DNA from: a virus
Virus record (IMG/VR): IMGVR_UViG_3300032322_000915
Location: 1 to 31,245 of that record
DNA length: 31,245 nt
Reading direction: 5' to 3' (one strand)
Shown: in pieces, positions 1 through 4,979 of the stretch
Numbering within the stretch: the stretch's first letter is position 1
How the letters are laid out: every line of letters begins with the position of its first letter
Program-made: the position numbers and the translations under genes
The notes under the pieces: model-generated
The model's input: the letters and a program-made list of their open reading frames with translations, nothing else
Database searches by the model: none
Told to the model about the DNA's origin: nothing

Positions 1-29
1 CTCCCGCAATCCCAGCATCGCATCTCTTC

Positions 30-248
30 TCACACATGAGGCGACTCCACGGAGACAAATTCATCCTTCTCCTCCCAGGTCGGGCAGTTGGTTGCTGCTA
101 GATCAGGAGTCCATAGATAGACGAGCTGATCCGTGATTACCAACGGCAGCGGAGGCAGGGGGAATTTGCAATTCGCCCAAGGGACTTCTGGACCCTCGTA
201 CCACTTGCACGTCAGGCACTTCTTCTCAGGTGCTTCAGACGGGTACAT
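30..248 (-). CDS. Small cysteine-containing protein, possible zinc-binding
   Basis: This 72-aa protein is not assigned to a named family. It has a CLTCKW motif near residue 11 and further cysteines in ANCKFP (about residue 27) and TNCPTW (about residue 54), a four-cysteine layout that could bind a metal. The start codon overlaps the last 14 bases of the upstream 85-aa gene and is preceded by a GGGGGAG ribosome-binding site, so the two are probably translationally coupled. It belongs to the leftward set that begins with the terminase small subunit candidate. Function unknown. Confidence 0.6.
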   Translation of the reverse strand: MYPSEAPEKKCLTCKWYEGPEVPWANCKFPLPPLPLVITDQLVYLWTPDLAATNCPTWEEKDEFVSVESPHV

Positions 249-492
249 AAAACTTCTCCCCCGGCATCCGCGTCTGCGGAAACAGCTTGGCGACTACCTC
301 TTCGGGGGTGCCGAGAACGACATAGCCATGGCCTCTGTCCCCAGCCATGCCAATCTCAGTCCATCCAGCGATAATCTGCGGAACAAACTGACAGGCTTCA
401 ATGTCCCCCTCCATTCGATATCCCACCGAATCAACATGGTCCGGGTTGATCCAGATCGGTGGGCGGTCAACCTGCTCAAATTTTACTAGCAT
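235..492 (-). CDS. Small protein with FlbD-like look
   Basis: The 85-aa product starts MLVKFEQVDRPPIWINPDH and ends near GEKFYVPV. I chose the ATG at 492 rather than the longer open frame up to 543 because AGGAGAAG lies just upstream of it. The pattern of a short strand, a turn, 'INPDHVDSV', then a glycine-rich segment and a 'TPEEVVAKLF' helix resembles the small FlbD/SwrD fold (often 'LNPDLIESV ... ESVEEVVEKI'). This is only a resemblance by eye and says nothing firm about function. It overlaps the next leftward gene by 14 bases. Confidence 0.6.
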   Translation of the reverse strand: MLVKFEQVDRPPIWINPDHVDSVGYRMEGDIEACQFVPQIIAGWTEIGMAGDRGHGYVVLGTPEEVVAKLFPQTRMPGEKFYVPV

Positions 493-613
493 CACTCTTC
501 TCCTAGTATATGAAAATACCACTACTGCTACATGGTACCACAAAACATAGGGGGGTGTTCTCCTATTGGAAAAATTTAACGAGACGCCTCACCGTGAATA
601 AAAGGGGGTGCCT

Positions 614-649
614 ATAGGCTTGAAAAGCCTATGTGTTGCAAGGCAACAC
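614..649. terminator. Two abutting perfect hairpins, possible terminator
   Basis: ATAGGCT/AGCCTAT (614-620 with 626-632, loop TGAAA) is followed without a gap by GTGTTGC/GCAACAC (633-639 with 643-649, loop AAG). On the minus strand the pair is followed by a C-run and then TTTTATT, which could end leftward transcription from the terminase side. The T-run is about 10 bases past the stem, so this is not a textbook terminator. Confidence 0.4.
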
Positions 650-772
650 ACCGTGAAGCATCTCAGACAGGGCACGTTGGGCGCTGGCTAGGCTGAAGTA
701 AGTGCCTTGGCGTGTGCCGTGAATGTAGAGGATGTGTGTGCCAAATGGGGTTGTGTGAATGAAATAGGGCAT
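629..772 (-). CDS. Possible small protein (47 aa)
   Basis: A 47-codon frame starts MPYFIHTTPFGTHILYIHGT and continues with a helix-like 'SLASAQRALSEML' segment. It sits between the terminase small subunit candidate and the 85-aa gene, on the same strand, in what would otherwise be a 360-base gap. The composition looks protein-like. There is no obvious ribosome-binding site before the ATG, so expression is uncertain. Its stop codon falls inside a pair of abutting hairpins (614-649). Unknown function. Confidence 0.35.
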   Translation of the reverse strand: MPYFIHTTPFGTHILYIHGTRQGTYFSLASAQRALSEMLHGVLPCNT

Positions 773-854
773 GGTGGTAGATTAGTGGGGTGAGTGTGGT
801 GAGTGGAATCGGATGAGTGGAATAGTATGTCATTCACAGCCACAGCAACCCGGC

Positions 855-1415
855 CTACTCCCCCTCCCCGCCCCCGGTGGGGGGCTGGGTATCCCCCGCC
901 TCACTTACTCCGTCCCCTAGTAAGTCAGTTGGTGTAACATCAATCATGTTAGTAACATCAGGTGCTAGTAAGTTGGCCAACCTAGCCTGTATCATATCGC
1001 ATATGTTAGCGTGTAAGTTAGTGGTGGATTCATTAGCTTGCGGTTCCTCGAATAGGCTAGCGTATTTAGTCTTACCTGCAAGTTCTAATGCTTTGAGTCT
1101 GGTTATGTCTGAATCGGTATTCGTTATGGTAGATGTGATTCCCTCCATTAACCAGTTCTGGAACTTACTTTTGTTCTCCCATAATCTCGCGGTTTCTCTA
1201 TCCCTTATTGCTGTAGTCAAAAGGGACACTTTAGGGTGTGCCGCCGTCCTGGTCGCCTCAACGTGCATTGCTGGTTTGCTGCTACCGTTCCAGCCATACA
1301 CTTGTCGATAAGCTTCTCCCTTAGATATTCCCCCAGCGGCCAATGCCCTAGCTAGCTTTACCTGTTTCGGAGTCATGCCCCGTTCTAGTTCTGCAATCGT
1401 TCTTCCCTTTGACAT
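855..1415 (-). CDS. Probable terminase small subunit
   Basis: The protein is 186 aa from the ATG at 1415; an in-frame GTG at 1421 is also possible and has the better-spaced GGATGG upstream. The N-terminus has the form 'MTPKQVKLARALAAGGISKGEAYRQVYG...' followed by 'AHPKVSLLTTAIRDRE' and later 'RLKALELAGKTKYASLFEE'. This matches the helix-turn-helix plus 'KALELLGK' layout usual in small terminase subunits of the Terminase_2 type. Those proteins bind the packaging site and recruit the large subunit. The C-terminal 15 or so residues are Gly/Pro rich and coded by a GC-rich hairpin-forming stretch. The large subunit is not in the window. The assignment rests on pattern recognition only. Confidence 0.6.
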   Translation of the reverse strand: MSKGRTIAELERGMTPKQVKLARALAAGGISKGEAYRQVYGWNGSSKPAMHVEATRTAAHPKVSLLTTAIRDRETARLWENKSKFQNWLMEGITSTITNTDSDITRLKALELAGKTKYASLFEEPQANESTTNLHANICDMIQARLANLLAPDVTNMIDVTPTDLLGDGVSEAGDTQPPTGGGEGE

Positions 1416-1458
1416 AATCACACTTTACCATCCAATACACTTTGCGACGCAAAGTACT

Positions 1459-1489
1459 TTATCCACAGTTTTTCCACAGTTTTTCCACA
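1459..1489 (+). repeat. Three DnaA-box-like sites at 11-bp pitch
   Basis: TTATCCACA at 1459-1467 is a perfect match to the E. coli DnaA box. TTTTCCACA follows at 1470-1478 and 1481-1489 and fits the relaxed TTWTNCACA consensus. Starts are exactly 11 bases apart and all are on the same strand. Confidence 0.7.
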
Positions 1490-1633
1490 TGGTCTATTTG
1501 CTCATTACATGACCATGGCGAGATTCTTTGTTTGGTTGATACCGTAGCACGTTTCACTAAACGATTGCATGGTGCCCCGCTATAGGCTCAATACGTCGAT
1601 CTTCATTTATTAAGGTTTACTATTATTTGCCAT

Positions 1634-1657
1634 CGTGGAACATATAAAGGTTCCACG
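1634..1657. repeat. Spaced inverted repeat, copy 1
   Basis: CGTGGAAC (1634-1641), an 8-base spacer, and GTTCCACG (1650-1657). The same arms with the same 8-base spacing recur at 1719-1741. Flanking CATCGTGGAACAT is also shared, suggesting iteron-like binding sites for an initiator or regulator. Confidence 0.6.
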
Positions 1658-1665
1658 CCCACAGT

Positions 1666-1685
1666 TTTTCCACAGGTTTTCCACA
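1666..1685 (+). repeat. Two DnaA-box-like sites at 11-bp pitch
   Basis: TTTTCCACA occurs at 1666-1674 and 1677-1685, again 11 bases apart and in the same orientation as the first cluster. A degraded site, TTTCCCACA, follows at 1698-1706. Confidence 0.65.
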
Positions 1686-1718
1686 GTTTGCCAGCATTTT
1701 CCCACAGATAGGAGACAT

Positions 1719-1741
1719 CGTGGAACATTTGCACGTTCCAC
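1719..1741. repeat. Spaced inverted repeat, copy 2
   Basis: CGTGGAAC (1719-1726), an 8-base spacer, and GTTCCAC (1735-1741). It begins 85 bases after copy 1 and has one fewer paired base. Confidence 0.6.
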
Positions 1742-1743
1742 AG

Positions 1744-1763
1744 TTTTCCACAGGTTTTCCACA
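1744..1763 (+). repeat. Two DnaA-box-like sites at 11-bp pitch
   Basis: TTTTCCACA occurs at 1744-1752 and 1755-1763, the third cluster with an exact 11-base step. It directly follows the second spaced inverted repeat. Confidence 0.65.
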
Positions 1764-1774
1764 GCTCACACATC

Positions 1775-1796
1775 ATATATACGCGCGCGCGCGCGT
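1775..1796. other. Alternating purine-pyrimidine tract
   Basis: An ATATAT run leads directly into A(CG)7T (1781-1796), a 16-bp perfect palindrome. The strictly alternating 22-base tract could adopt Z-form DNA or act as a melting or bending element next to the last DnaA-box cluster. Confidence 0.6.
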
Positions 1797-1810
1797 TTCC
1801 TATAGGCGAG

Positions 1811-1827
1811 AGTCTCATGGAGAGACT
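1811..1827. repeat. AGTCTC palindrome, copy 1 (diverged)
   Basis: AGTCTCATGGAGAGACT has 6-base arms and is the most diverged copy of the palindrome family. It lies just upstream of the promoter candidate at 1849, where a regulator could act. Confidence 0.55.
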
Positions 1828-1848
1828 AAAGAATATCTAAAAAAAAAT

Positions 1849-1878
1849 TTGACAGGATATTGTCCAGTATGGTTCAAT
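1849..1878 (+). promoter_or_regulatory. Early promoter candidate
   Basis: TTGACA at 1849-1854 is a perfect sigma70 -35 box preceded by an A-tract (about 1839-1847) like an UP element. With an 18-base spacer the -10 would be TTCAAT (1873-1878), a 4 of 6 match to TATAAT; no better -10 is visible. It would drive the plus-strand early genes from 2227 on. The weak -10 leaves room for an activator. Confidence 0.45.
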
Positions 1879-2226
1879 GGTGAATGTAAGGCAGTGGTTC
1901 TGAATGGAACCTGGGGATGCTAAGCATACCAGAGACATAAAGAACACAGGCGAACCACCACCTAGCACAGCAGTTCCGATCTTTGAAAACTGAATATAGA
2001 CCCAAGCACCCCCCCGATAGCAAGGGGGGGTGGATGAGGGTGGATAGGCGAGAGGAAGCGGTAGCCTAGTCTGGCGGGGTGAAAGCCCCTAGCACAATCT
2101 AGTTTGTCGTGCGATAAGAGACATCACTAGATCAAATAAGTAGTTTATTGAGTAGGCACATTATGAGTGTGCCTGCATGAGTAAACTGCTCATAGTCTCA
2201 CAATGAGACTATCAATAGGAGAAAAG
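1879..2226 (+). other. Structured leader ahead of the first early gene
   Basis: This 350-base stretch has no credible gene and a run of strong hairpins: CACCCCCCC/GGGGGGGTG (2007-2032), GGGG/CCCC (2076-2089), ATCTAGT..TGTC/GACA..ACTAGAT (2097-2132), an 11-pair stem with two G-U pairs around an inner 7-pair stem (2139-2190; inner AGGCACA/TGTGCCT at 2154-2174), then the AGTCTCA palindrome (2193-2211). Together they suggest a folded 5' leader or a noncoding RNA. I could not match it to a known riboswitch or RNA family. Confidence 0.45.
2193..2211. repeat. AGTCTCA palindrome, copy 2
   Basis: TAGTCTCACAATGAGACTA is a 19-bp palindrome with centre CAA. It ends 15 bases before the start of the 189-aa gene at 2227. 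Confidence 0.7.
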
Positions 2227-2796
2227 ATGAATTATTTGACGGTTATTCGTAACGCGGCCACACGCCGCGCGGAATTGTTTGGCGTGATGGCGCGCGCGCT
2301 ATTCGTCGTTAGCGAACAGGAACTCTTTAAGCCGGAGTTCACCACGATTCAAAAGTGGTTAGATGGTAACGGGATAGAGATATCCCGCGCCACCTTTTTC
2401 AGGATGCGCCAATTGGGGCTTATGCTCCAGTACGTTGAAATTTCGGACAAAGAGCTTGCTTCAGTAGGTGAGGCAAGTATGTATGAACTGGCGCGGTTAG
2501 GCCAATCTCACGAGTTGGCCACTAAATTCTGGGATTCGGGCGATATCCCTCGACTCATCAACGCCAGAATCAGTGGGGACATCCCCACTGTAGCGGCGCT
2601 TAAATCTGAGGTTGATACCCTACTGGGGAAAGCCCCCAAGGGCGAAAAGGAACCTGAAGGTTCCAGTGAGGGCGAGTCGCCCGATAAAGGCGACGAGTGG
2701 AAGGCCAAATATACGGCTCTCGTGGCGCGGATGCGCCAGCTTGCGCCGTCCTACCAGGCGGACAGGTTCGTAATCGACGTTCTGCAGGGACTCTAA
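2227..2796 (+). CDS. Putative DNA-binding early protein with HTH-like segment
   Basis: The 189-aa product starts MNYLTVIRNAATRRAEL. I chose the ATG at 2227 because AGGAG lies five bases upstream; an ATG at 2203 is part of the palindrome and has no ribosome-binding site. Residues about 40-70, 'FTTIQKWLDGNGIEISRATFFRMRQLG', followed by 'SVGEASMYELARLG', resemble regulator or partition-type helix-turn-helix proteins ('..WLE.ELGISRRTAYRY..'). The C-terminal third is charged (KGEKEPEGSSEGESPDKGDE) and ends in a short helical tail. As the first early gene, next to an origin-like region and two palindromes, it may bind one of these repeats. That is inference. Confidence 0.65.
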   Translation: MNYLTVIRNAATRRAELFGVMARALFVVSEQELFKPEFTTIQKWLDGNGIEISRATFFRMRQLGLMLQYVEISDKELASVGEASMYELARLGQSHELATKFWDSGDIPRLINARISGDIPTVAALKSEVDTLLGKAPKGEKEPEGSSEGESPDKGDEWKAKYTALVARMRQLAPSYQADRFVIDVLQGL

Positions 2797-2798
2797 CC

Positions 2799-2888
2799 AT
2801 GAGTCACAACGGAGAGTCTCACAATGAGACTCTCCACCCCTACGAGAAGGGGATTGCCCAACTAGGGCTACAGGAGAGTAACGCATGA
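2799..2888 (+). CDS. Possible tiny ORF across a palindrome
   Basis: A 29-codon frame starting MSHNGESHNETLHPYEKG has an AGGGA upstream and ends in an ATGA overlap with the next gene. About a third of it is encoded by the palindrome at 2811-2835, so it may be a chance frame. Confidence 0.25.
   Translation: MSHNGESHNETLHPYEKGIAQLGLQESNA
2811..2835. repeat. AGTCTCA palindrome, copy 3
   Basis: The core GAGTCTCACAATGAGACTC is extended on both sides to 11-base perfect arms (GGAGAGTCTCA and its complement) around CAA. It is the longest copy and lies between the 189-aa and 87-aa genes. Confidence 0.7.
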
Positions 2889-3148
2889 AAGAATTAGTTC
2901 GCATGGCGCGTTCGCGGTATCGTCGCGCCTGTTACATGGCATCCGGCGCTGCTATGGAGCGTAACGGTGGCCCGTGTTTCTTCACGGGTGCGCCTAGCAT
3001 AGCCCGGCGCGTCGCTAAGCGTACGGGTGTGCCGATTGCTGCGATTATCGCAACCCCTCAGGAGCCATGGGACTCCGCGTATTACGCCGGGAGGTATTAC
3101 TCTGGGCGGGATGAGAGATTCAATCTCGACATGGTGACGTGTGAATAA
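2885..3148 (+). CDS. Small basic protein, unknown
   Basis: This 87-aa product begins MKELVRMARSRYRRACYMAS and is arginine-rich in its first half, with two cysteines. A CAGGAGAG ribosome-binding site precedes the ATG. A segment 'SIARRVAKRTGVPIAAIIATPQ' could form a helix pair, but I do not recognise a family. Its end overlaps the GTG start of a tiny membrane protein by 8 bases. Confidence 0.6.
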   Translation: MKELVRMARSRYRRACYMASGAAMERNGGPCFFTGAPSIARRVAKRTGVPIAAIIATPQEPWDSAYYAGRYYSGRDERFNLDMVTCE

Positions 3149-3269
3149 ACACGTCGCAGCATTCGCAATGGTGGGCATGGTAGCAATAGCTGCCATGCTC
3201 GCTGACGTTTGGGCGTGGGCAGTGCTAGCTGTATTAGCTGGCATATTCATTCCCTTGGTTGAGGAGTAA
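3141..3269 (+). CDS. Tiny membrane protein (42 aa)
   Basis: From the GTG at 3141 the frame encodes MNKHVAAFAMVGMVAIAAML and then ADVWAWAVLAVLAGIFIPLVEE. After a short basic head it is almost wholly hydrophobic, with one long or two short membrane segments around a single Asp. It overlaps the 87-aa gene by 8 bases and ends just before palindrome copy 4. An ATG at 3168 is an alternative start. No family recognised; small early phage membrane proteins often modify the host envelope or exclude other phages, but nothing here shows that. Confidence 0.45.
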   Translation: MNKHVAAFAMVGMVAIAAMLADVWAWAVLAVLAGIFIPLVEE

Positions 3270-3271
3270 CG

Positions 3272-3290
3272 GAGTCTCACAGTGAGACTC
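3272..3290. repeat. AGTCTCA palindrome, copy 4
   Basis: GAGTCTCACAGTGAGACTC, centre CAG. It starts two bases after the stop of the 42-aa ORF and ends 25 bases before the ATG of the 85-aa gene. Confidence 0.7.
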
Positions 3291-3315
3291 TCCTACAACA
3301 AACAGAGAGGGATAT

Positions 3316-3573
3316 ATGACCATTATGCAAGCGGCAAAACAAGTTGCCGATAACAGACAAGCAGTGTTGATTCGCACCAAGAAAGACGGGCGCGGATATG
3401 ATATGAAGCCGCTGGATTGCGGCAACAAGCGGGGCTGGGTACTGCTCGATGGAATGACCGCGCAAGCGATACTGCTGGTGGTTGGCGCATTGAGCGACGC
3501 CAATCAGTCCAAGGTGGATTCCGTACCACTGGATAAGTTGGTGCGGTTCTGCTGGAAACAAGTAGGCGTCTAG
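3316..3573 (+). CDS. Hypothetical early protein (85 aa)
   Basis: The product starts MTIMQAAKQVADNRQAVLIR and has a GAGAGGGA ribosome-binding site. It combines charged segments with a hydrophobic helix 'MTAQAILLVVGAL' (about residues 47-59) that looks like a buried helix rather than a membrane span. A CGTCTA/TAGACG inverted repeat (3567-3583) covers its stop codon. No family recognised. Confidence 0.6.
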   Translation: MTIMQAAKQVADNRQAVLIRTKKDGRGYDMKPLDCGNKRGWVLLDGMTAQAILLVVGALSDANQSKVDSVPLDKLVRFCWKQVGV

Positions 3574-3608
3574 AAAATAGACGATTCAGATTCAACAGAG
3601 AGGAAACT

Positions 3609-3860
3609 ATGAAGACAATTGAGCAGTACGCAACAGTTGAACACGGCATATTCCGTGTGAACGTAGACGTGATGAAAGACGGCAGATTTTTAGATCGGTG
3701 GGCAGAAGAGTGCCGTCCAGCGTATCGGGACGAGCAGCTCAAGAGAGCTGGTATGGTCAGCAGAGGACTAAAAAACAACTACATAGGCAAGTCGGAACTT
3801 GCCTTTACTGACCATGGTGTGCTTGAACCACACGAATACCATCGACTGGCGCAGAGGTAA
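3609..3860 (+). CDS. Hypothetical early protein (83 aa)
   Basis: The product starts MKTIEQYATVEHGIFRVNVD and has GAGAGGAAA upstream of the ATG. It is charged and soluble, with an aromatic and His content typical of small early phage proteins ('RFLDRWAEECRPAYRDEQLK'). No motif gives a function. The next gene starts two bases after its stop. Confidence 0.6.
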   Translation: MKTIEQYATVEHGIFRVNVDVMKDGRFLDRWAEECRPAYRDEQLKRAGMVSRGLKNNYIGKSELAFTDHGVLEPHEYHRLAQR

Positions 3861-3862
3861 CC

Positions 3863-4051
3863 ATGCTAGTCCGAATCGCTGACACCGAATACTGCGACGG
3901 CGCGGAGGAGTTAATCGACCTGAATGAACTGCTCGCCGCGAACCCGGACGACGGCGAACTGATTGCCGCCGTACCCCGCATTGAGGCGGGGGAGACGGTT
4001 GTATTTGGAGGCGGGGCTACCCCGCTGGTTTTTATGAGGAGAACTACATGA
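3863..4051 (+). CDS. Hypothetical acidic protein (62 aa)
   Basis: The product begins MLVRIADTEYCDGAEELIDL and is strongly acidic in its centre ('NPDDGELIAAVPRIEAGE'). The coding sequence is more GC-rich than the genes either side, as is the next one. It ends in an ATGA overlap with the following gene, so the pair is probably translated together. No family recognised. Confidence 0.55.
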   Translation: MLVRIADTEYCDGAEELIDLNELLAANPDDGELIAAVPRIEAGETVVFGGGATPLVFMRRTT

Positions 4052-4266
4052 CCAGCTACTACACCATAGACGGGGCCACCCGCTTCTACACCGCAGGGGC
4101 CGCAGAAATCACCATGTGGGCAGAGGAGGATGCTGACGGCTGGCACGTTCACATGATGATCCGCCTTCACCCGCGCCGGGAATTATTTAGGAACACCACA
4201 GGCCCGTATGCCACGCGAGAGGTGGCCGAGCAGATGATTAAGCAGCGAATGAGCGTGGAGGCATGA
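4048..4266 (+). CDS. Hypothetical protein (72 aa)
   Basis: The product begins MTSYYTIDGATRFYTAGAAE and has a His/Met-rich centre 'GWHVHMMIRLHPRREL', then 'TGPYATREVAEQMIKQRM'. The alternating pattern suggests a small beta-sheet followed by a C-terminal helix. Start by ATGA overlap with the 62-aa gene. Its stop codon touches palindrome copy 5. Unknown function. Confidence 0.55.
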   Translation: MTSYYTIDGATRFYTAGAAEITMWAEEDADGWHVHMMIRLHPRRELFRNTTGPYATREVAEQMIKQRMSVEA

Positions 4267-4283
4267 GTCTCAAAATGAGACTC
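4265..4283. repeat. AGTCTCA palindrome, copy 5
   Basis: GAGTCTCAAAATGAGACTC, centre AAA. It begins on the stop codon of the 72-aa gene and is followed by a GC-rich hairpin. Confidence 0.7.
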
Positions 4284-4289
4284 CAACCA

Positions 4290-4305
4290 GGGGGCTTCGG
4301 CCCCC
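4290..4305 (+). terminator. GC hairpin with CTTCGG loop
   Basis: GGGGGCTTCGGCCCCC forms a 5-6 pair stem closed by a very stable UUCG-type loop. It is followed by TTCCCC rather than a T-run, and a CCCCTT/AAGGGG pairing (to about 4313-4323) offers an alternative fold. It may pause or attenuate transcription rather than end it. Confidence 0.4.
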
Positions 4306-4350
4306 TTCCCCGATTAGAAGGGGGTTCCAACTAGGAACAAAGGATAAACC

Positions 4351-4695
4351 ATGAAGAGAATCATTACCGATGAGCAAGGCGAGAAGATCGCTTGGTTCGA
4401 CGACAGCAAGGCCATCCGCTTTAGCGAGGAGCGGCGCTTTGATGGGCGCAACATGATTAGTGTGGCCACTAACGCGCAGTGGGAACACGAGGCGGTGTAT
4501 CGTACCGCCAAGGGAAAATGGGTACTAAACAAGTGGTCCGACTGGCAGGGATCGCCGGATCACTATCACTTGATCTCAGAGCAAGACGCTTTCCGGTGGA
4601 TCCACCTATGCAGCGACGACCTATCCAAAATCGAAACGCTGTCTGAAGGGTTACAGCGACTCTATCATCAGTTCGTTAACTTATTCGAGGCATAA
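4351..4695 (+). CDS. Hypothetical early protein (114 aa)
   Basis: The product begins MKRIITDEQGEKIAWFDDSK and contains six tryptophans. 'TNAQWEHEAVYRTAKGKWVLNKWSDWQGS' and 'LISEQDAFRWIHLC' suggest a beta-rich N-terminal half and helical C-terminal half. There is an AGGAACAAAGGATAAACC leader before the ATG. A 67-base spacer with palindrome copy 5 and a hairpin precedes it, so it may form a separate translational block. No family recognised. Confidence 0.6.
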   Translation: MKRIITDEQGEKIAWFDDSKAIRFSEERRFDGRNMISVATNAQWEHEAVYRTAKGKWVLNKWSDWQGSPDHYHLISEQDAFRWIHLCSDDLSKIETLSEGLQRLYHQFVNLFEA

Positions 4696-4696
4696 C

Positions 4697-4978
4697 ATGA
4701 CATACCCAACCATTCACCTCAACGGAACAAGCTTGGTGGATCTCATCAAGCAATACGAAGAAGCGCACCAGAGTGTCTATCACGCTGTGTTAGAAACCGA
4801 AAAAGCATCGCCCAATGCCAGGGATTACTATCCCCAAGGCGACTCAGCCTCGTATGAGGCAAGGCAAGAACACATCCACAGGATGGAACGCTTGCGTGAT
4901 GTTCTCCGAGAACTGGAACAAATCCTTTTGCGCCTTCATGAGGAGGCGATGAACAGAGCCATCTTTATCGAGGGATAG
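4697..4978 (+). CDS. Hypothetical helical protein (93 aa)
   Basis: The product begins MTYPTIHLNGTSLVDLIKQY and is largely helical. It has a likely two-helix hairpin from 'LVDLIKQYEEAHQSVYHAVLE' and 'EHIHRMERLRDVLRELEQIL'. This N-terminal 'IHLNGTS...L...Y..A......A' form is common in small phage proteins of unknown role. It follows the previous stop by one base and is followed at once by the next gene. No function inferred. Confidence 0.6.
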   Translation: MTYPTIHLNGTSLVDLIKQYEEAHQSVYHAVLETEKASPNARDYYPQGDSASYEARQEHIHRMERLRDVLRELEQILLRLHEEAMNRAIFIEG

Positions 4979-4979
4979 T

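Larger units (their letters stand above)
544..854. other. Gap between minus-strand genes
   Basis: Apart from the possible 47-aa gene and the twin hairpins, this stretch holds a GTGAGTG-rich segment (about 783-830). That segment includes two near-copies of a GRTGAGTGGAAT motif, GGTGAGTGGAATC followed by GGATGAGTGGAATA. I see no promoter that I can support and no other coding frame. Confidence 0.4.
1422..1848. other. Putative replication origin or control region
   Basis: I see no convincing protein gene here. The region holds seven DnaA-box-like 9-mers, a 17-bp perfect palindrome (1439-1455, arms ACTTTGCG/CGCAAAGT), an inverted repeat CATGGTC/GACCATG (1488-1494 and 1511-1517), an AT-rich stretch (about 1605-1630) suited to unwinding, two spaced inverted repeats (1634-1657, 1719-1741) and a (CG)7 tract. 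It separates leftward late genes from rightward early genes, a usual place for an origin. A packaging site next to the terminase gene is an alternative. Confidence 0.55.

Noticed and set aside
1603-1923. Open frames on both strands across the origin-like region (71 aa minus, 67 aa plus)
   Set aside because: They are built from the TTTTCCACA and CG repeats, lack ribosome-binding sites, and give low-complexity peptides such as repeated 'KLWKTCGK'.
1983-2002. Resemblance of CTTTGAAAACTGAATATAG to spacer sequence near some Firmicutes rRNA genes
   Set aside because: A short AT-rich match with no rRNA or tRNA sequence around it; most likely chance.
1422-2226. tRNA or other known structured RNA genes
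   Set aside because: I looked for cloverleaf arms and a TTC-type T-loop and found none that fit; the hairpins do not form a tRNA.
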